From the NCBI GenBank assembly GCA_934500855.1, contig CAKSUH010000128.1, positions 1 to 5,175 on the forward strand: DNA of 5,175 nt. The letters are read 5' to 3'. The stretch comes from an uncultured Eubacteriales bacterium (lineage in GTDB: Bacteria; Bacillota; Clostridia; Oscillospirales; CAG-272). This document shows, piece by piece, positions 1 through 5,175 of this stretch. Position 1 is the stretch's first letter; each line of letters starts with the position of its first letter. Position numbers and translations under genes: made by a program. The notes beneath the pieces are model-generated. The model did no database searches and was not told the DNA's origin. It saw only the letters and a program-made list of their open reading frames with translations.

Positions 1-791
1 GCACCTATCTTGCGGGCGATCTGACGGCGGCATACGGAAAGAAAACGGAGCGGGTATTCCGCAGAATGCTGTTCCTTCCGAGAGCCGACAGAGAGATCCC
101 TGCGCTGATGATGGTTTACGATGAGGTCGTAGCCGCCGATCCGAGTTATCGGAAGGCATCGCTCCTGCACTGCCAGGAGGAGCCGCGGATTGAAGGCAAC
201 CGCGTGATCGTGACCAGAACGACCTGCCCGGACAGTCTGGTGGCCGAGCCGACGCAATACGGCGGAAAGCTGATCGCACAGATGCTGCTGCCGAAGAACG
301 CGGAGATTGAAGCACTGGGCGGAGAGGGCAGAGAATTTCTGATTGAGGGTAAGAACTACCCCTATGACTACACCGGAAAACTCAAGCCCTGCGTGGAAAC
401 GGGATGGGGAAGAGTGGAGGTTCGCCCCGCTGTTCCCGCGAAGGAGGATCGGTTCCTGAATGTGATGTTGGTCTGCGACGCAGACAACCCGAAACCGGAA
501 ACCGACCCGAACGCAAAGGCGGTGCTTCTGGAATCCGACGGATTCACGGGAGCGTCTCTGCTTGGTCTGGCGGCATGGTTCCCCACGCGGGAAACAACCG
601 TTCGGCGCGCGTTCTCCCTTTGTGCCGCCGAGGGGACGACCGAATGGGTCGTAACCGGTCTGGCAGGAGGAATCTGGGAAGTCTTTTCCGCAGAGAAGTC
701 GGTTCTGAAACAGTATGTACCGTCCGAGAGCGGCGTACTGCGGATTCAAGCGGGCGGCGGAACCCTGAGGTTTGAGCCGCGTCGATTCTGA
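1..791 (+). CDS. Heparinase II/III-like polysaccharide lyase, C-terminal part (5' end outside window)
   Basis: The frame is open from the first full codon at position 3 to the TGA at 789-791, giving 262 residues. The ATG at 66 is internal: the sequence before it (TYLAGDLTAAYG) is already family-like, so the gene begins upstream of the window. Numbering from the codon at 3, I see the TYLAGDLTAAY segment (1-11), a hydrophobic strand ending VYDEV (38-42), LLHCQEEP (54-61), GGKLIAQMLLP (87-97) and GWGRVEVRPAVPAKEDRFLNV (134 on). This order matches, from memory, the beta-sandwich C-terminal half of heparinase II/III-type lyases (PL12/15/17/21-like), which cleave uronic-acid glycosidic bonds by beta-elimination. 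The N-terminal alpha-toroid and most of the active site are not visible, so substrate (heparin, alginate, other) and catalytic competence cannot be judged. The next gene starts 18 bases later, implying co-transcription. The family call is fairly secure; the exact PL family is open. Confidence 0.75.
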   Translation, partial: TYLAGDLTAAYGKKTERVFRRMLFLPRADREIPALMMVYDEVVAADPSYRKASLLHCQEEPRIEGNRVIVTRTTCPDSLVAEPTQYGGKLIAQMLLPKNAEIEALGGEGREFLIEGKNYPYDYTGKLKPCVETGWGRVEVRPAVPAKEDRFLNVMLVCDADNPKPETDPNAKAVLLESDGFTGASLLGLAAWFPTRETTVRRAFSLCAAEGTTEWVVTGLAGGIWEVFSAEKSVLKQYVPSESGVLRIQAGGGTLRFEPRRF

Positions 792-799
792 AGAAAGGA
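792..799 (+). promoter_or_regulatory. Ribosome binding site of the solute-binding lipoprotein gene
   Basis: AGAAAGGA directly follows the lyase stop codon and lies 10 bases before the ATG at 810. It supports that start, which is also the one that gives an intact lipoprotein signal peptide. Confidence 0.7.
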
Positions 800-809
800 A
801 AACAAGAAA

Positions 810-2270
810 ATGAAAAGAATACTGATTGCAATTCTGGCAATTCTTTGCTGTCTGCCGATGGCTGCCTGCTCAAAGGGCGGAAACGGCACCGACACATCAA
901 CCAAAGCCCCGAACACCGGAAGCGCGGGAGGCGAGGGCAGCCCGGTTCCGGACAATCTCGACTTTGACAATGTCGTACTGAATGTCGGCGTCCGTGACCG
1001 CGATGACATCGCATTCGAACTGGATCCCACGCGGACGACTGTTGACAAACTGAGCGTCGCGCTGGAAAACCGGAACACCTACACGCAGGATAAGCTGAAC
1101 CTCAGCTTCAACTTCAAAAAGCTGCCGGGTACATATGCTCAGAAGGACCAATTCATGGAAGAAGTCCGCCGCGATGTTCAGCTTGGCGGCGACGGCTCGC
1201 TGGATATCCTGTTCGGGCCGAACTATTCCTTGGTTGAACTGATGCTGGAGGGCTACTTCCTCAACCTTTACAACAGCAACGAACTGAAGTATCTTGAGTT
1301 GGAGTCTCCTTACTGGAACACCAACTTCATCAACGAATGCGAATATGCGGGAAAGCTCTATATGCTCGAGGGCGAGCTGACGCTGACCATGCTGGACAGC
1401 TCCTTCGTCATGTTCTGCGATACCGAAAACTTCAAATCCAAAACCAACGAGGATCTTTACGACATTGTCCGCAGAAAAGAGTGGACTTTTGAAAAACTGC
1501 AGAGCTTTGTTCGGGAGTTCGGTCATGTAGACAAGGACGGTGACGAGAAAAAATCGGACGGCGACTTCGTCGGTATGGTTTCTCCCACCTTCTCCTGCGG
1601 ACGCGACGGCTTCCCGACGGCGTTCGGCGTGACGGTAATCTCGAAGGGCTCGGACGGAAAGATCGCGCTCAGCTTTGAAAGCGAAAGAAATGTCAACATT
1701 TATTCCGAGTTTTATCGGTTTGTAACCGACAACGAAGGCTTGTATGTGAACGGAAACCTGGACGGCGCCCGCGACGGTGCGAAGGCGATGTTTACCTCGG
1801 GTAACACCGTATTCATCACGGAACTGCTGCACTACGGCGGAGATCTGCGGTCGCAGAAGCGCGATTACGGCATTTTCCCGCTTCCCATGTACGATGAGGA
1901 GCAGGGCGAGTATTACACGCACTCCGAAGCGGTTCACTCCCAGATTTCGGTTATGAAGGGTTCCAAGAAGCACGAGGCGGTTTCCGCGGCGCTTGAGGAG
2001 CTGGGCTACCAGACGCACGCGCTTGTAATCGACGAGTACTTCGCAATGGTGAGATATATCAACAGCCGCGAATCCGAGTCGGTTGAGATGCTGAACATCA
2101 TCCTGAACTCCATTACCTGCACCTTCGGAACGGAATTCTCGACGCAGGTTCCTTCTCCGTTCCCGACGCCGATCGGATCTTCCGACAGCCTGACCGATCT
2201 CTCGGCGCAGACGGACGCGATCAAGGCGCGGATGAATACGCTGAAAAAGAAAATCCAGGCTCTTGATTGA
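810..2270 (+). CDS. Extracellular solute-binding lipoprotein of a sugar-type ABC transporter
   Basis: The 486-residue protein starts with a lipoprotein signal peptide: basic MKR, a hydrophobic core (residues 4-15) and lipobox MAAC with the lipidated Cys at 20. A Gly/Ser/Thr/Pro-rich tether follows to about residue 48. It should therefore sit on the outer face of the membrane and capture a ligand for import. The mature part looks like family 1-type (oligosaccharide) binding proteins: a GDGSLDILFG segment (128-136), the hallmark WTFEKL (225-230), an acidic loop DKDGDE (241-246) followed by DGDFVG (250-255), and YGIFPLPMYDEEQGEYYT (353-370), a pattern I associate with clostridial members. The length is normal for the family. 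No permease or ATPase gene lies within the window on either side, so the partner transporter is either upstream of the lyase or elsewhere. It is co-directional with the lyase before it and the amidohydrolase after it. The ligand cannot be read from sequence; an oligosaccharide released by the lyase is inferred from context. Confidence 0.85.
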   Translation: MKRILIAILAILCCLPMAACSKGGNGTDTSTKAPNTGSAGGEGSPVPDNLDFDNVVLNVGVRDRDDIAFELDPTRTTVDKLSVALENRNTYTQDKLNLSFNFKKLPGTYAQKDQFMEEVRRDVQLGGDGSLDILFGPNYSLVELMLEGYFLNLYNSNELKYLELESPYWNTNFINECEYAGKLYMLEGELTLTMLDSSFVMFCDTENFKSKTNEDLYDIVRRKEWTFEKLQSFVREFGHVDKDGDEKKSDGDFVGMVSPTFSCGRDGFPTAFGVTVISKGSDGKIALSFESERNVNIYSEFYRFVTDNEGLYVNGNLDGARDGAKAMFTSGNTVFITELLHYGGDLRSQKRDYGIFPLPMYDEEQGEYYTHSEAVHSQISVMKGSKKHEAVSAALEELGYQTHALVIDEYFAMVRYINSRESESVEMLNIILNSITCTFGTEFSTQVPSPFPTPIGSSDSLTDLSAQTDAIKARMNTLKKKIQALD

Positions 2271-2281
2271 ACGGGTATAAC

Positions 2282-2286
2282 GGGGA
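2282..2286 (+). promoter_or_regulatory. Ribosome binding site that decides the M20 start
   Basis: GGGGA lies 7 bases before the ATG at 2294. An in-frame TTG at 2267 overlaps the previous stop codon and would add nine residues, but it has no convincing Shine-Dalgarno sequence. The added residues (MNGYNGDKK) also look like untranslated leader, so the ATG is preferred. The match to the anti-SD is only moderate. Confidence 0.5.
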
Positions 2287-2293
2287 TAAAAAG

Positions 2294-3580
2294 ATGAAAC
2301 AGGGCTGTGAAGCGGAAAAGAACCGCGCATATGCCTATCTGGACGGGATCGAGGAGCGACTTTACGGCTTTGCCGATACCGTTCGGAAAACTCCGGAGTT
2401 GGGCTTCCGGGAAAGAAAGACCTCGGCGTTTGTCGAGGAGCGGATGCGGGAGATCGGACTGTACAATGTCCGCCGCGTGGCACTGACGGGTGTGGCTGCC
2501 GAGCTGTTCCCTCCGAAGGAAGGGGAGGAACGGGTCTGCGTAATCGGGGAACTGGACGCGGTCCTGACCCCCGATTGCCCGTATGCCGATCCCGCAACGG
2601 GCGCCGCACATACCTGCGGACACAACATTCAGATCGCCGAACTGCTGGGCGTTGCCGAAGCGCTGAAGAACAGCGGGGTTGCGGAATCCCTTGGGGGAAA
2701 TGTGACCTTCCTTGCGGTTCCGGCGGAGGAATTTGTGGACGCGGACTACCGCGAGGGGCTTCGTGCCGAAGGAAAGATCCGCGCGCTGAGCGGAAAGCTG
2801 GAACTGTTGAGCGAGGGCTTCTTTGACGGAATGTCCTGCGCCATGATGGTGCACGCACAGCCGAACTGTCCCGAGCCGACCTGCTTTGTGGAATGCAACA
2901 GTCTCGGCTTCGTTGCCAAGACCGTGCATTTCCGCGGCAAGGCGGCGCACGCGGGCGGCGCTCCGTGGGACGGAATCAACGCGCTGAATGCCGCGATGGC
3001 GGCAATGATGTGCATCAATGCCATGCGGGAGACTTTCCGCGACAGCGATAAGATCAGAGTGCATCCCATTATCACAAAAGGCGGCGATCTGGTGAATGTC
3101 GTGCCTGCGGATGTGACAATGGAGACTTATGTGCGCGGCGCAACCCCGGAAGCCATTACGGACGCCGCCGCAAAGGTTGACCGTGCGATTCGCGGGGCTG
3201 CCTACGCGATCGGCGCAGAGGTGGAGATCCGTGATATCGGCGCCTATGCACCCTTGCGTCAGGACCATGCGCTCAGCGCGCTGTTCGCCGACAATGCACG
3301 CGGATTCCTGCCGGAGGAACGCATTATTTCCGGCGTGGATATGGTCGGCTCAACCGATATGGGCGATGTCAGTCTGGCACTTCCCGCCATTCAGCCAACC
3401 TGCGGCGGATACAACGGCGGTGCACACGCCGCCGACTTCCGGGTGACGGATAATCGGGCGGCAATCCTGCTTCCGACCAAGCTGATGACCGCAACGGTAA
3501 TCGATCTGCTTGTAAACGGAGCGGAGCGCGCTGCGGAAATCCGCAGGTCGTTTGCAAAACAACACAATAAGAGAGGGTAA
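2294..3580 (+). CDS. M20-family metallo-amidohydrolase (aminoacylase / dipeptidase-like)
   Basis: The 428-residue protein (from the ATG at 2294) has the two-domain M20 layout. The catalytic part carries TPELGFRE (33-40), GELDA (85-89, metal-bridging Asp 88 expected), AHTCGHN (105-111, metal ligands Cys 108/His 110), PAEE (143-146, general-base and metal Glu), MVHAQP (185-190, His 187) and, at the C-terminal end, NGGAHAADF (374-382, metal His 378). The lid or dimerisation domain starts near VHFRGKAAHAGG (211-222) and ends before STDMGDVSLALPAI (353-366). All residues expected for a di-metal site are present, so the enzyme should be active. Such enzymes hydrolyse amide bonds in N-acyl amino acids, p-aminobenzoyl-glutamate or small dipeptides in the cytosol; it has no signal peptide. 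The stretch VDADYREGLRAEGKIRALSG (148-167) between PAEE and HAQP is an insertion I recall in a subset of bacterial M20 'amidohydrolases' related to AbgB/PM20D2. It starts 23 bases after the binding-protein gene and ends 4 bases before the SDR gene. The substrate is unknown; an N-acyl group on a product of the locus is inference. Confidence 0.88.
   Translation: MKQGCEAEKNRAYAYLDGIEERLYGFADTVRKTPELGFRERKTSAFVEERMREIGLYNVRRVALTGVAAELFPPKEGEERVCVIGELDAVLTPDCPYADPATGAAHTCGHNIQIAELLGVAEALKNSGVAESLGGNVTFLAVPAEEFVDADYREGLRAEGKIRALSGKLELLSEGFFDGMSCAMMVHAQPNCPEPTCFVECNSLGFVAKTVHFRGKAAHAGGAPWDGINALNAAMAAMMCINAMRETFRDSDKIRVHPIITKGGDLVNVVPADVTMETYVRGATPEAITDAAAKVDRAIRGAAYAIGAEVEIRDIGAYAPLRQDHALSALFADNARGFLPEERIISGVDMVGSTDMGDVSLALPAIQPTCGGYNGGAHAADFRVTDNRAAILLPTKLMTATVIDLLVNGAERAAEIRRSFAKQHNKRG
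3571..3577 (+). promoter_or_regulatory. Ribosome binding site of the SDR gene, embedded in the end of the M20 gene
   Basis: GAGAGGG forms the last sense codons of the amidohydrolase gene and lies 7 bases before the ATG at 3585. It fixes that ATG as the start, rather than an in-frame TTG at 3552 inside the M20 gene. The arrangement suggests translational coupling of the two genes. Confidence 0.75.
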
Positions 3581-3584
3581 TCGA

Positions 3585-4601
3585 ATGCTGAATCAGGAAC
3601 AGTTGAACGCAATGCTGACCACACCGTCGGCAAAGCTGATTGAAGATATCAAAAAGGTGGAAGGGGACATTATGATCCTCGGCGCGGGCGGAAAAATGGG
3701 CCCCTCGCTGTGCGTGCTCGCGGCAAACGCCGTGAAGGCAGCAGGTGTGAAGAAGCGCGTGATCGCGGTTTCCCGTTTCTCTTCGGAGGAAGCGGCAAAG
3801 GAGCTGGAGTCCGCAGGCGTTGAGATCATCCGCGCCGACCTGCAGAAGCGGGAGGAGCTGGACGCACTTCCCGAGGTGGAGAATGTCATTTACATGGCGG
3901 GCAGAAAGTTCGGAACCGAGGGTCATGAATGGGAGACTTGGGGCATGAACGCCACGCTGTCTGCGTTTGTGGCTGAAAAATTCAAGAAGTCCCGCATCGT
4001 GGTCTTTTCCTCCGCAAACATCTATTCCATTGCTCCCGTTCGGAACGGCGGACCTTCCGAGGAGGACGCGGTTGTCCCGATGGGCGAATATCCGATGAGC
4101 TGTCTGGCTCGTGAGCGCGCATTTGAGTATGCGGCAAACGCTTACGGAACCAAGGTCTTTATCTACCGCCTCTGCTTCGCAATCGGTCTGGATTACGGCG
4201 TGCTTTGCGACATTGCGGAAAACATCCGCAACAAGAAACCCGTTCAGGTGGAGAACTCCTGCATCAACTACATCTGGCAGGGAAGCGCAAACGAATATGC
4301 CATCCGCGCTCTGCTTTATGCGGATTCGCCGGCGGTCAAGATGAACATTTCCGGACCCGAGGTGGTGTCGGTTGAATATGCCGCCCGCCGCATGGGTAAG
4401 GGGCTGGGCGTTGAGCCGATTTTCGAGGGCGTTCCCCAGAACGACGCATATCTGGTGAACACCATGAAGTGCACCGAAACCTTCGGTTACCCCGCGATCA
4501 GCGCGGGAGAGCTGATGGACCTGCAGGTCGAATGGCTGAACTCCAACGGCAGAACCCTGAACAAACCGACGCACTTTGAGGCGCGGAACGGGAAATACTG
4601 A
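3585..4601 (+). CDS. NAD-dependent epimerase/dehydratase-like protein (extended SDR, lacks the YxxxK lysine)
   Basis: The 338-residue protein opens with a short helix and then a Rossmann dinucleotide-binding loop, ILGAGGKMG (31-39, GxxGxxG at Gly 33/36/39). An SDR-like acidic turn follows, ADLQKREEL (84-92), then YMAGRKFG (103-110), FSSANIY (141-147, active-site Ser region) and EYPMSC (168-173). In a normal extended SDR the last motif is YxxxK; here Tyr 169 is kept and position 173 is Cys. The substrate half includes YRLCFAIGLDYGVL (194-207), NISGPE (254-259, typical of the family) and a conserved-looking tail TLNKPTHFEARNGKY (324-338). I recall a group of bacterial epimerase/dehydratase-annotated proteins with the same SCLxRER segment and KPTHFE tail, so the Cys is probably a subfamily trait and not a mutation. 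The likely role is NAD(P)-linked oxidation, reduction or epimerisation of a sugar or sugar acid in the cytosol, or a non-redox use of the fold. It starts 4 bases after the M20 stop. The fold call is firm; the reaction is not known. Confidence 0.85.
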   Translation: MLNQEQLNAMLTTPSAKLIEDIKKVEGDIMILGAGGKMGPSLCVLAANAVKAAGVKKRVIAVSRFSSEEAAKELESAGVEIIRADLQKREELDALPEVENVIYMAGRKFGTEGHEWETWGMNATLSAFVAEKFKKSRIVVFSSANIYSIAPVRNGGPSEEDAVVPMGEYPMSCLARERAFEYAANAYGTKVFIYRLCFAIGLDYGVLCDIAENIRNKKPVQVENSCINYIWQGSANEYAIRALLYADSPAVKMNISGPEVVSVEYAARRMGKGLGVEPIFEGVPQNDAYLVNTMKCTETFGYPAISAGELMDLQVEWLNSNGRTLNKPTHFEARNGKY

Positions 4602-4659
4602 TTCCGGTCGGCTTCCTCCGCGATTCCCGTCGAACCCCGCCGGAATTCGTCGGCGCGCC

Positions 4660-4688
4660 TTGACAAAAGAGGAATTTTGTGGTATTAT
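4660..4688 (+). promoter_or_regulatory. Sigma-A type promoter of the TetR gene
   Basis: A perfect -35 box TTGACA (4660-4665) is followed by a 17-base spacer and a -10 box TATTAT (4683-4688). The TG at 4680-4681 sits one base before the -10 box, which makes it an extended -10. Transcription would start near 4695, leaving a leader of about 50 bases before the ATG at 4746. All elements are at optimal spacing, so this should be a strong housekeeping promoter unless repressed. Confidence 0.85.
4663..4680. promoter_or_regulatory. Candidate TetR operator within the promoter spacer
   Basis: ACAAAA (4663-4668) and TTTTGT (4675-4680) form a perfect 6+6 inverted repeat with a 6-base centre GAGGAA, 18 bp in all. 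It begins inside the -35 box and ends next to the -10 box. A dimeric TetR protein bound there would block RNA polymerase, which fits autorepression by the gene just downstream. The repeat is seen directly; its use as an operator is inference. Confidence 0.5.
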
Positions 4689-4729
4689 AGGATTTGCAAA
4701 AACAATGCGATCGCTTGAATGAATACAGC

Positions 4730-4735
4730 AAAGGA
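4730..4735 (+). promoter_or_regulatory. Ribosome binding site that decides the TetR start
   Basis: AAAGGA lies 10 bases before the ATG at 4746. An earlier in-frame ATG at 4719 would add nine residues (MNTAKEWCS) but has no Shine-Dalgarno sequence. The ATG at 4736 is in another frame. The start at 4746 is therefore preferred. Confidence 0.65.
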
Positions 4736-4745
4736 ATGGTGCAGT

Positions 4746-5175
4746 ATGGAACGGAATGCGGAGAGAACAAAGGGGAATATTTTGGCGGCGGCAGTGCGGG
4801 AATTTGCGCAGAACGGGTTTTTCGGAGCGCGGGTGGACTGCATTGCAAACGCCGCAGGATGCAACAAAGGGATGATCTATCAGTATTACGGCTCAAAGGA
4901 AAAGCTGTATGAAAATGTGATTGCGCATGAATACAAGCTGTTGTCCTCCATTGAAGCCGAGCTGATTTCCAAACAGATCCCCGATCCGGGGGAACTGATC
5001 GACGCGATCACCGACTACTATTTCGATTTTCTGATCCGCAACCCGGAATTTGTGAAAATCATCATGTGGGAAAACCTGAATGAGGCAAAAGCGGTCAAAG
5101 CAAACGGCAGCTTTGCGGAACTGAAGGCTCCCATTATCGACTGCATCCGACAGACCGTTCGTCGCGGGCGCGAAA
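4746..5175 (+). CDS. TetR/AcrR-family transcriptional regulator (3' end outside window)
   Basis: The frame is open from the ATG at 4746 to the end of the window, 143 residues and one extra base, with no stop codon; TetR proteins are usually near 200 residues, so about a quarter is missing. The N-terminal DNA-binding domain is clear: ILAAAVREFAQNGFFGARV (12-30) as helix 1 and turn, then the helix-turn-helix from about DCIANAAGCNKGMIYQYYGS (31-50), ending with the typical SKEKLYENVI (50-59). From about residue 62 the sequence becomes the helical ligand-binding domain, with YYFDFLIRNPEFVKIIMWEN (91-110) typical of the family. It should act in the cytosol as a dimeric, ligand-released repressor. 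It has its own strong promoter with an inverted repeat in the spacer, suggesting autoregulation. It may be the first gene of a following unit, for example an efflux pump, rather than the regulator of the operon before it. The effector is unknown. Confidence 0.9.
   Translation, partial: MERNAERTKGNILAAAVREFAQNGFFGARVDCIANAAGCNKGMIYQYYGSKEKLYENVIAHEYKLLSSIEAELISKQIPDPGELIDAITDYYFDFLIRNPEFVKIIMWENLNEAKAVKANGSFAELKAPIIDCIRQTVRRGRE

Larger units (their letters stand above)
4602..4745 (+). other. Intergenic region between the operon and the TetR gene
   Basis: This is the only gap above 25 bases in the window. Its first half (to about 4659) is GC-rich. It holds an inverted repeat, ATTCCGG at 4601-4607 with CCGGAAT at 4640-4646, a small CGCCG/CGGCG stem (4638-4642 with 4651-4655) and the palindrome GGCGCGCC (4652-4659). 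None is followed by a U-run, so no classical Rho-independent terminator can be called. The second half switches to AT-rich sequence and contains the TetR promoter and leader. Confidence 0.7.

Noticed and set aside
66..68. ATG at 66 as the true start of the lyase gene
   Set aside because: The frame is open to the window edge, family-like sequence (TYLAGDLTAAY) precedes it, and the bases before it are coding in character.
2267..2293. TTG at 2267 as the start of the M20 gene, overlapping the previous stop
   Set aside because: It has no Shine-Dalgarno sequence, and the extra nine residues are unlike the family. The ATG at 2294 has a GGGGA site 7 bases upstream.
897..2858. A 653-residue open frame on the minus strand
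   Set aside because: It runs antisense across two well-supported genes of different families. Its translation is rich in Arg, Pro and Ser at one end and His, Gln and Val at the other, with no recognisable domain, as expected for the antisense of GC-biased codons.
3552..3584. TTG at 3552 as the start of the SDR gene
   Set aside because: It would overlap the M20 gene by 29 bases, and the added residues are a read-through of the Shine-Dalgarno region before the ATG at 3585.
3369..4574. A 401-residue open frame on the minus strand opposite the SDR gene
   Set aside because: It is antisense to a gene with clear Rossmann motifs, its translation is His/Cys/Leu/Arg-rich without domains, and it covers parts of two genes. 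The 420-residue frame at 2006-3268 on the minus strand fails for the same reasons.
4638..4655. CGCCG/CGGCG hairpin as a Rho-independent terminator
   Set aside because: The stem has only five pairs with an 8-base loop, and it is followed by CGCCTTGACA with no U-run.
4694..4912. A 72-residue plus-strand open frame over the TetR start
   Set aside because: It overlaps the DNA-binding domain of the TetR gene in another frame, its translation has no domain, and the TetR frame has the helix-turn-helix motif.

Overview
The window carries five genes, all on the + strand, with no RNA gene, insertion sequence, CRISPR array or long repeat that I can see. It looks like chromosomal DNA of an uncultured member of the Clostridia (Bacillota), probably a gut or rumen type with moderately high GC. 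The evidence is purine-rich Shine-Dalgarno sites at short spacing, a near-consensus sigma-A promoter, a Gram-positive style lipoprotein with a Ser/Gly/Thr-rich tether, and a solute-binding protein resembling those common in clostridial genomes. The taxonomic call is inference from style, not from a marker gene.

Layout: (1) 1-791, the C-terminal part of a heparinase II/III-like polysaccharide lyase whose start lies before the window. (2) 810-2270, a lipoprotein solute-binding protein of a sugar-type ABC transporter, with no permease gene in view. (3) 2294-3580, a complete M20-family metallo-amidohydrolase. (4) 3585-4601, an extended-SDR, NAD-dependent epimerase/dehydratase-like protein that keeps the catalytic-position Tyr but has Cys where the YxxxK Lys should be. 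(5) After a 144-base intergenic region with a strong promoter and an inverted repeat in its spacer, a TetR-family regulator starts at 4746 and runs off the end of the window.

The first four genes are separated by only 18, 23 and 4 bases and are very probably one operon, whose promoter lies upstream of the window. A reasonable reading, which is inference, is a catabolic locus for an acidic or amino-sugar-containing polysaccharide. The lyase would cleave uronic-acid linkages, the lipoprotein would capture the oligosaccharide or a breakdown product, and the two cytosolic enzymes would hydrolyse an amide (N-acyl or peptide-like) group and carry out a redox or epimerisation step. The TetR gene has its own promoter and probably represses itself; whether it controls the operon cannot be told from this window.

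The points most worth follow-up are the Lys-less SDR, the unusual pairing of a lyase with an M20 amidohydrolase in one operon, and the candidate TetR operator lying exactly between the -35 and -10 boxes.
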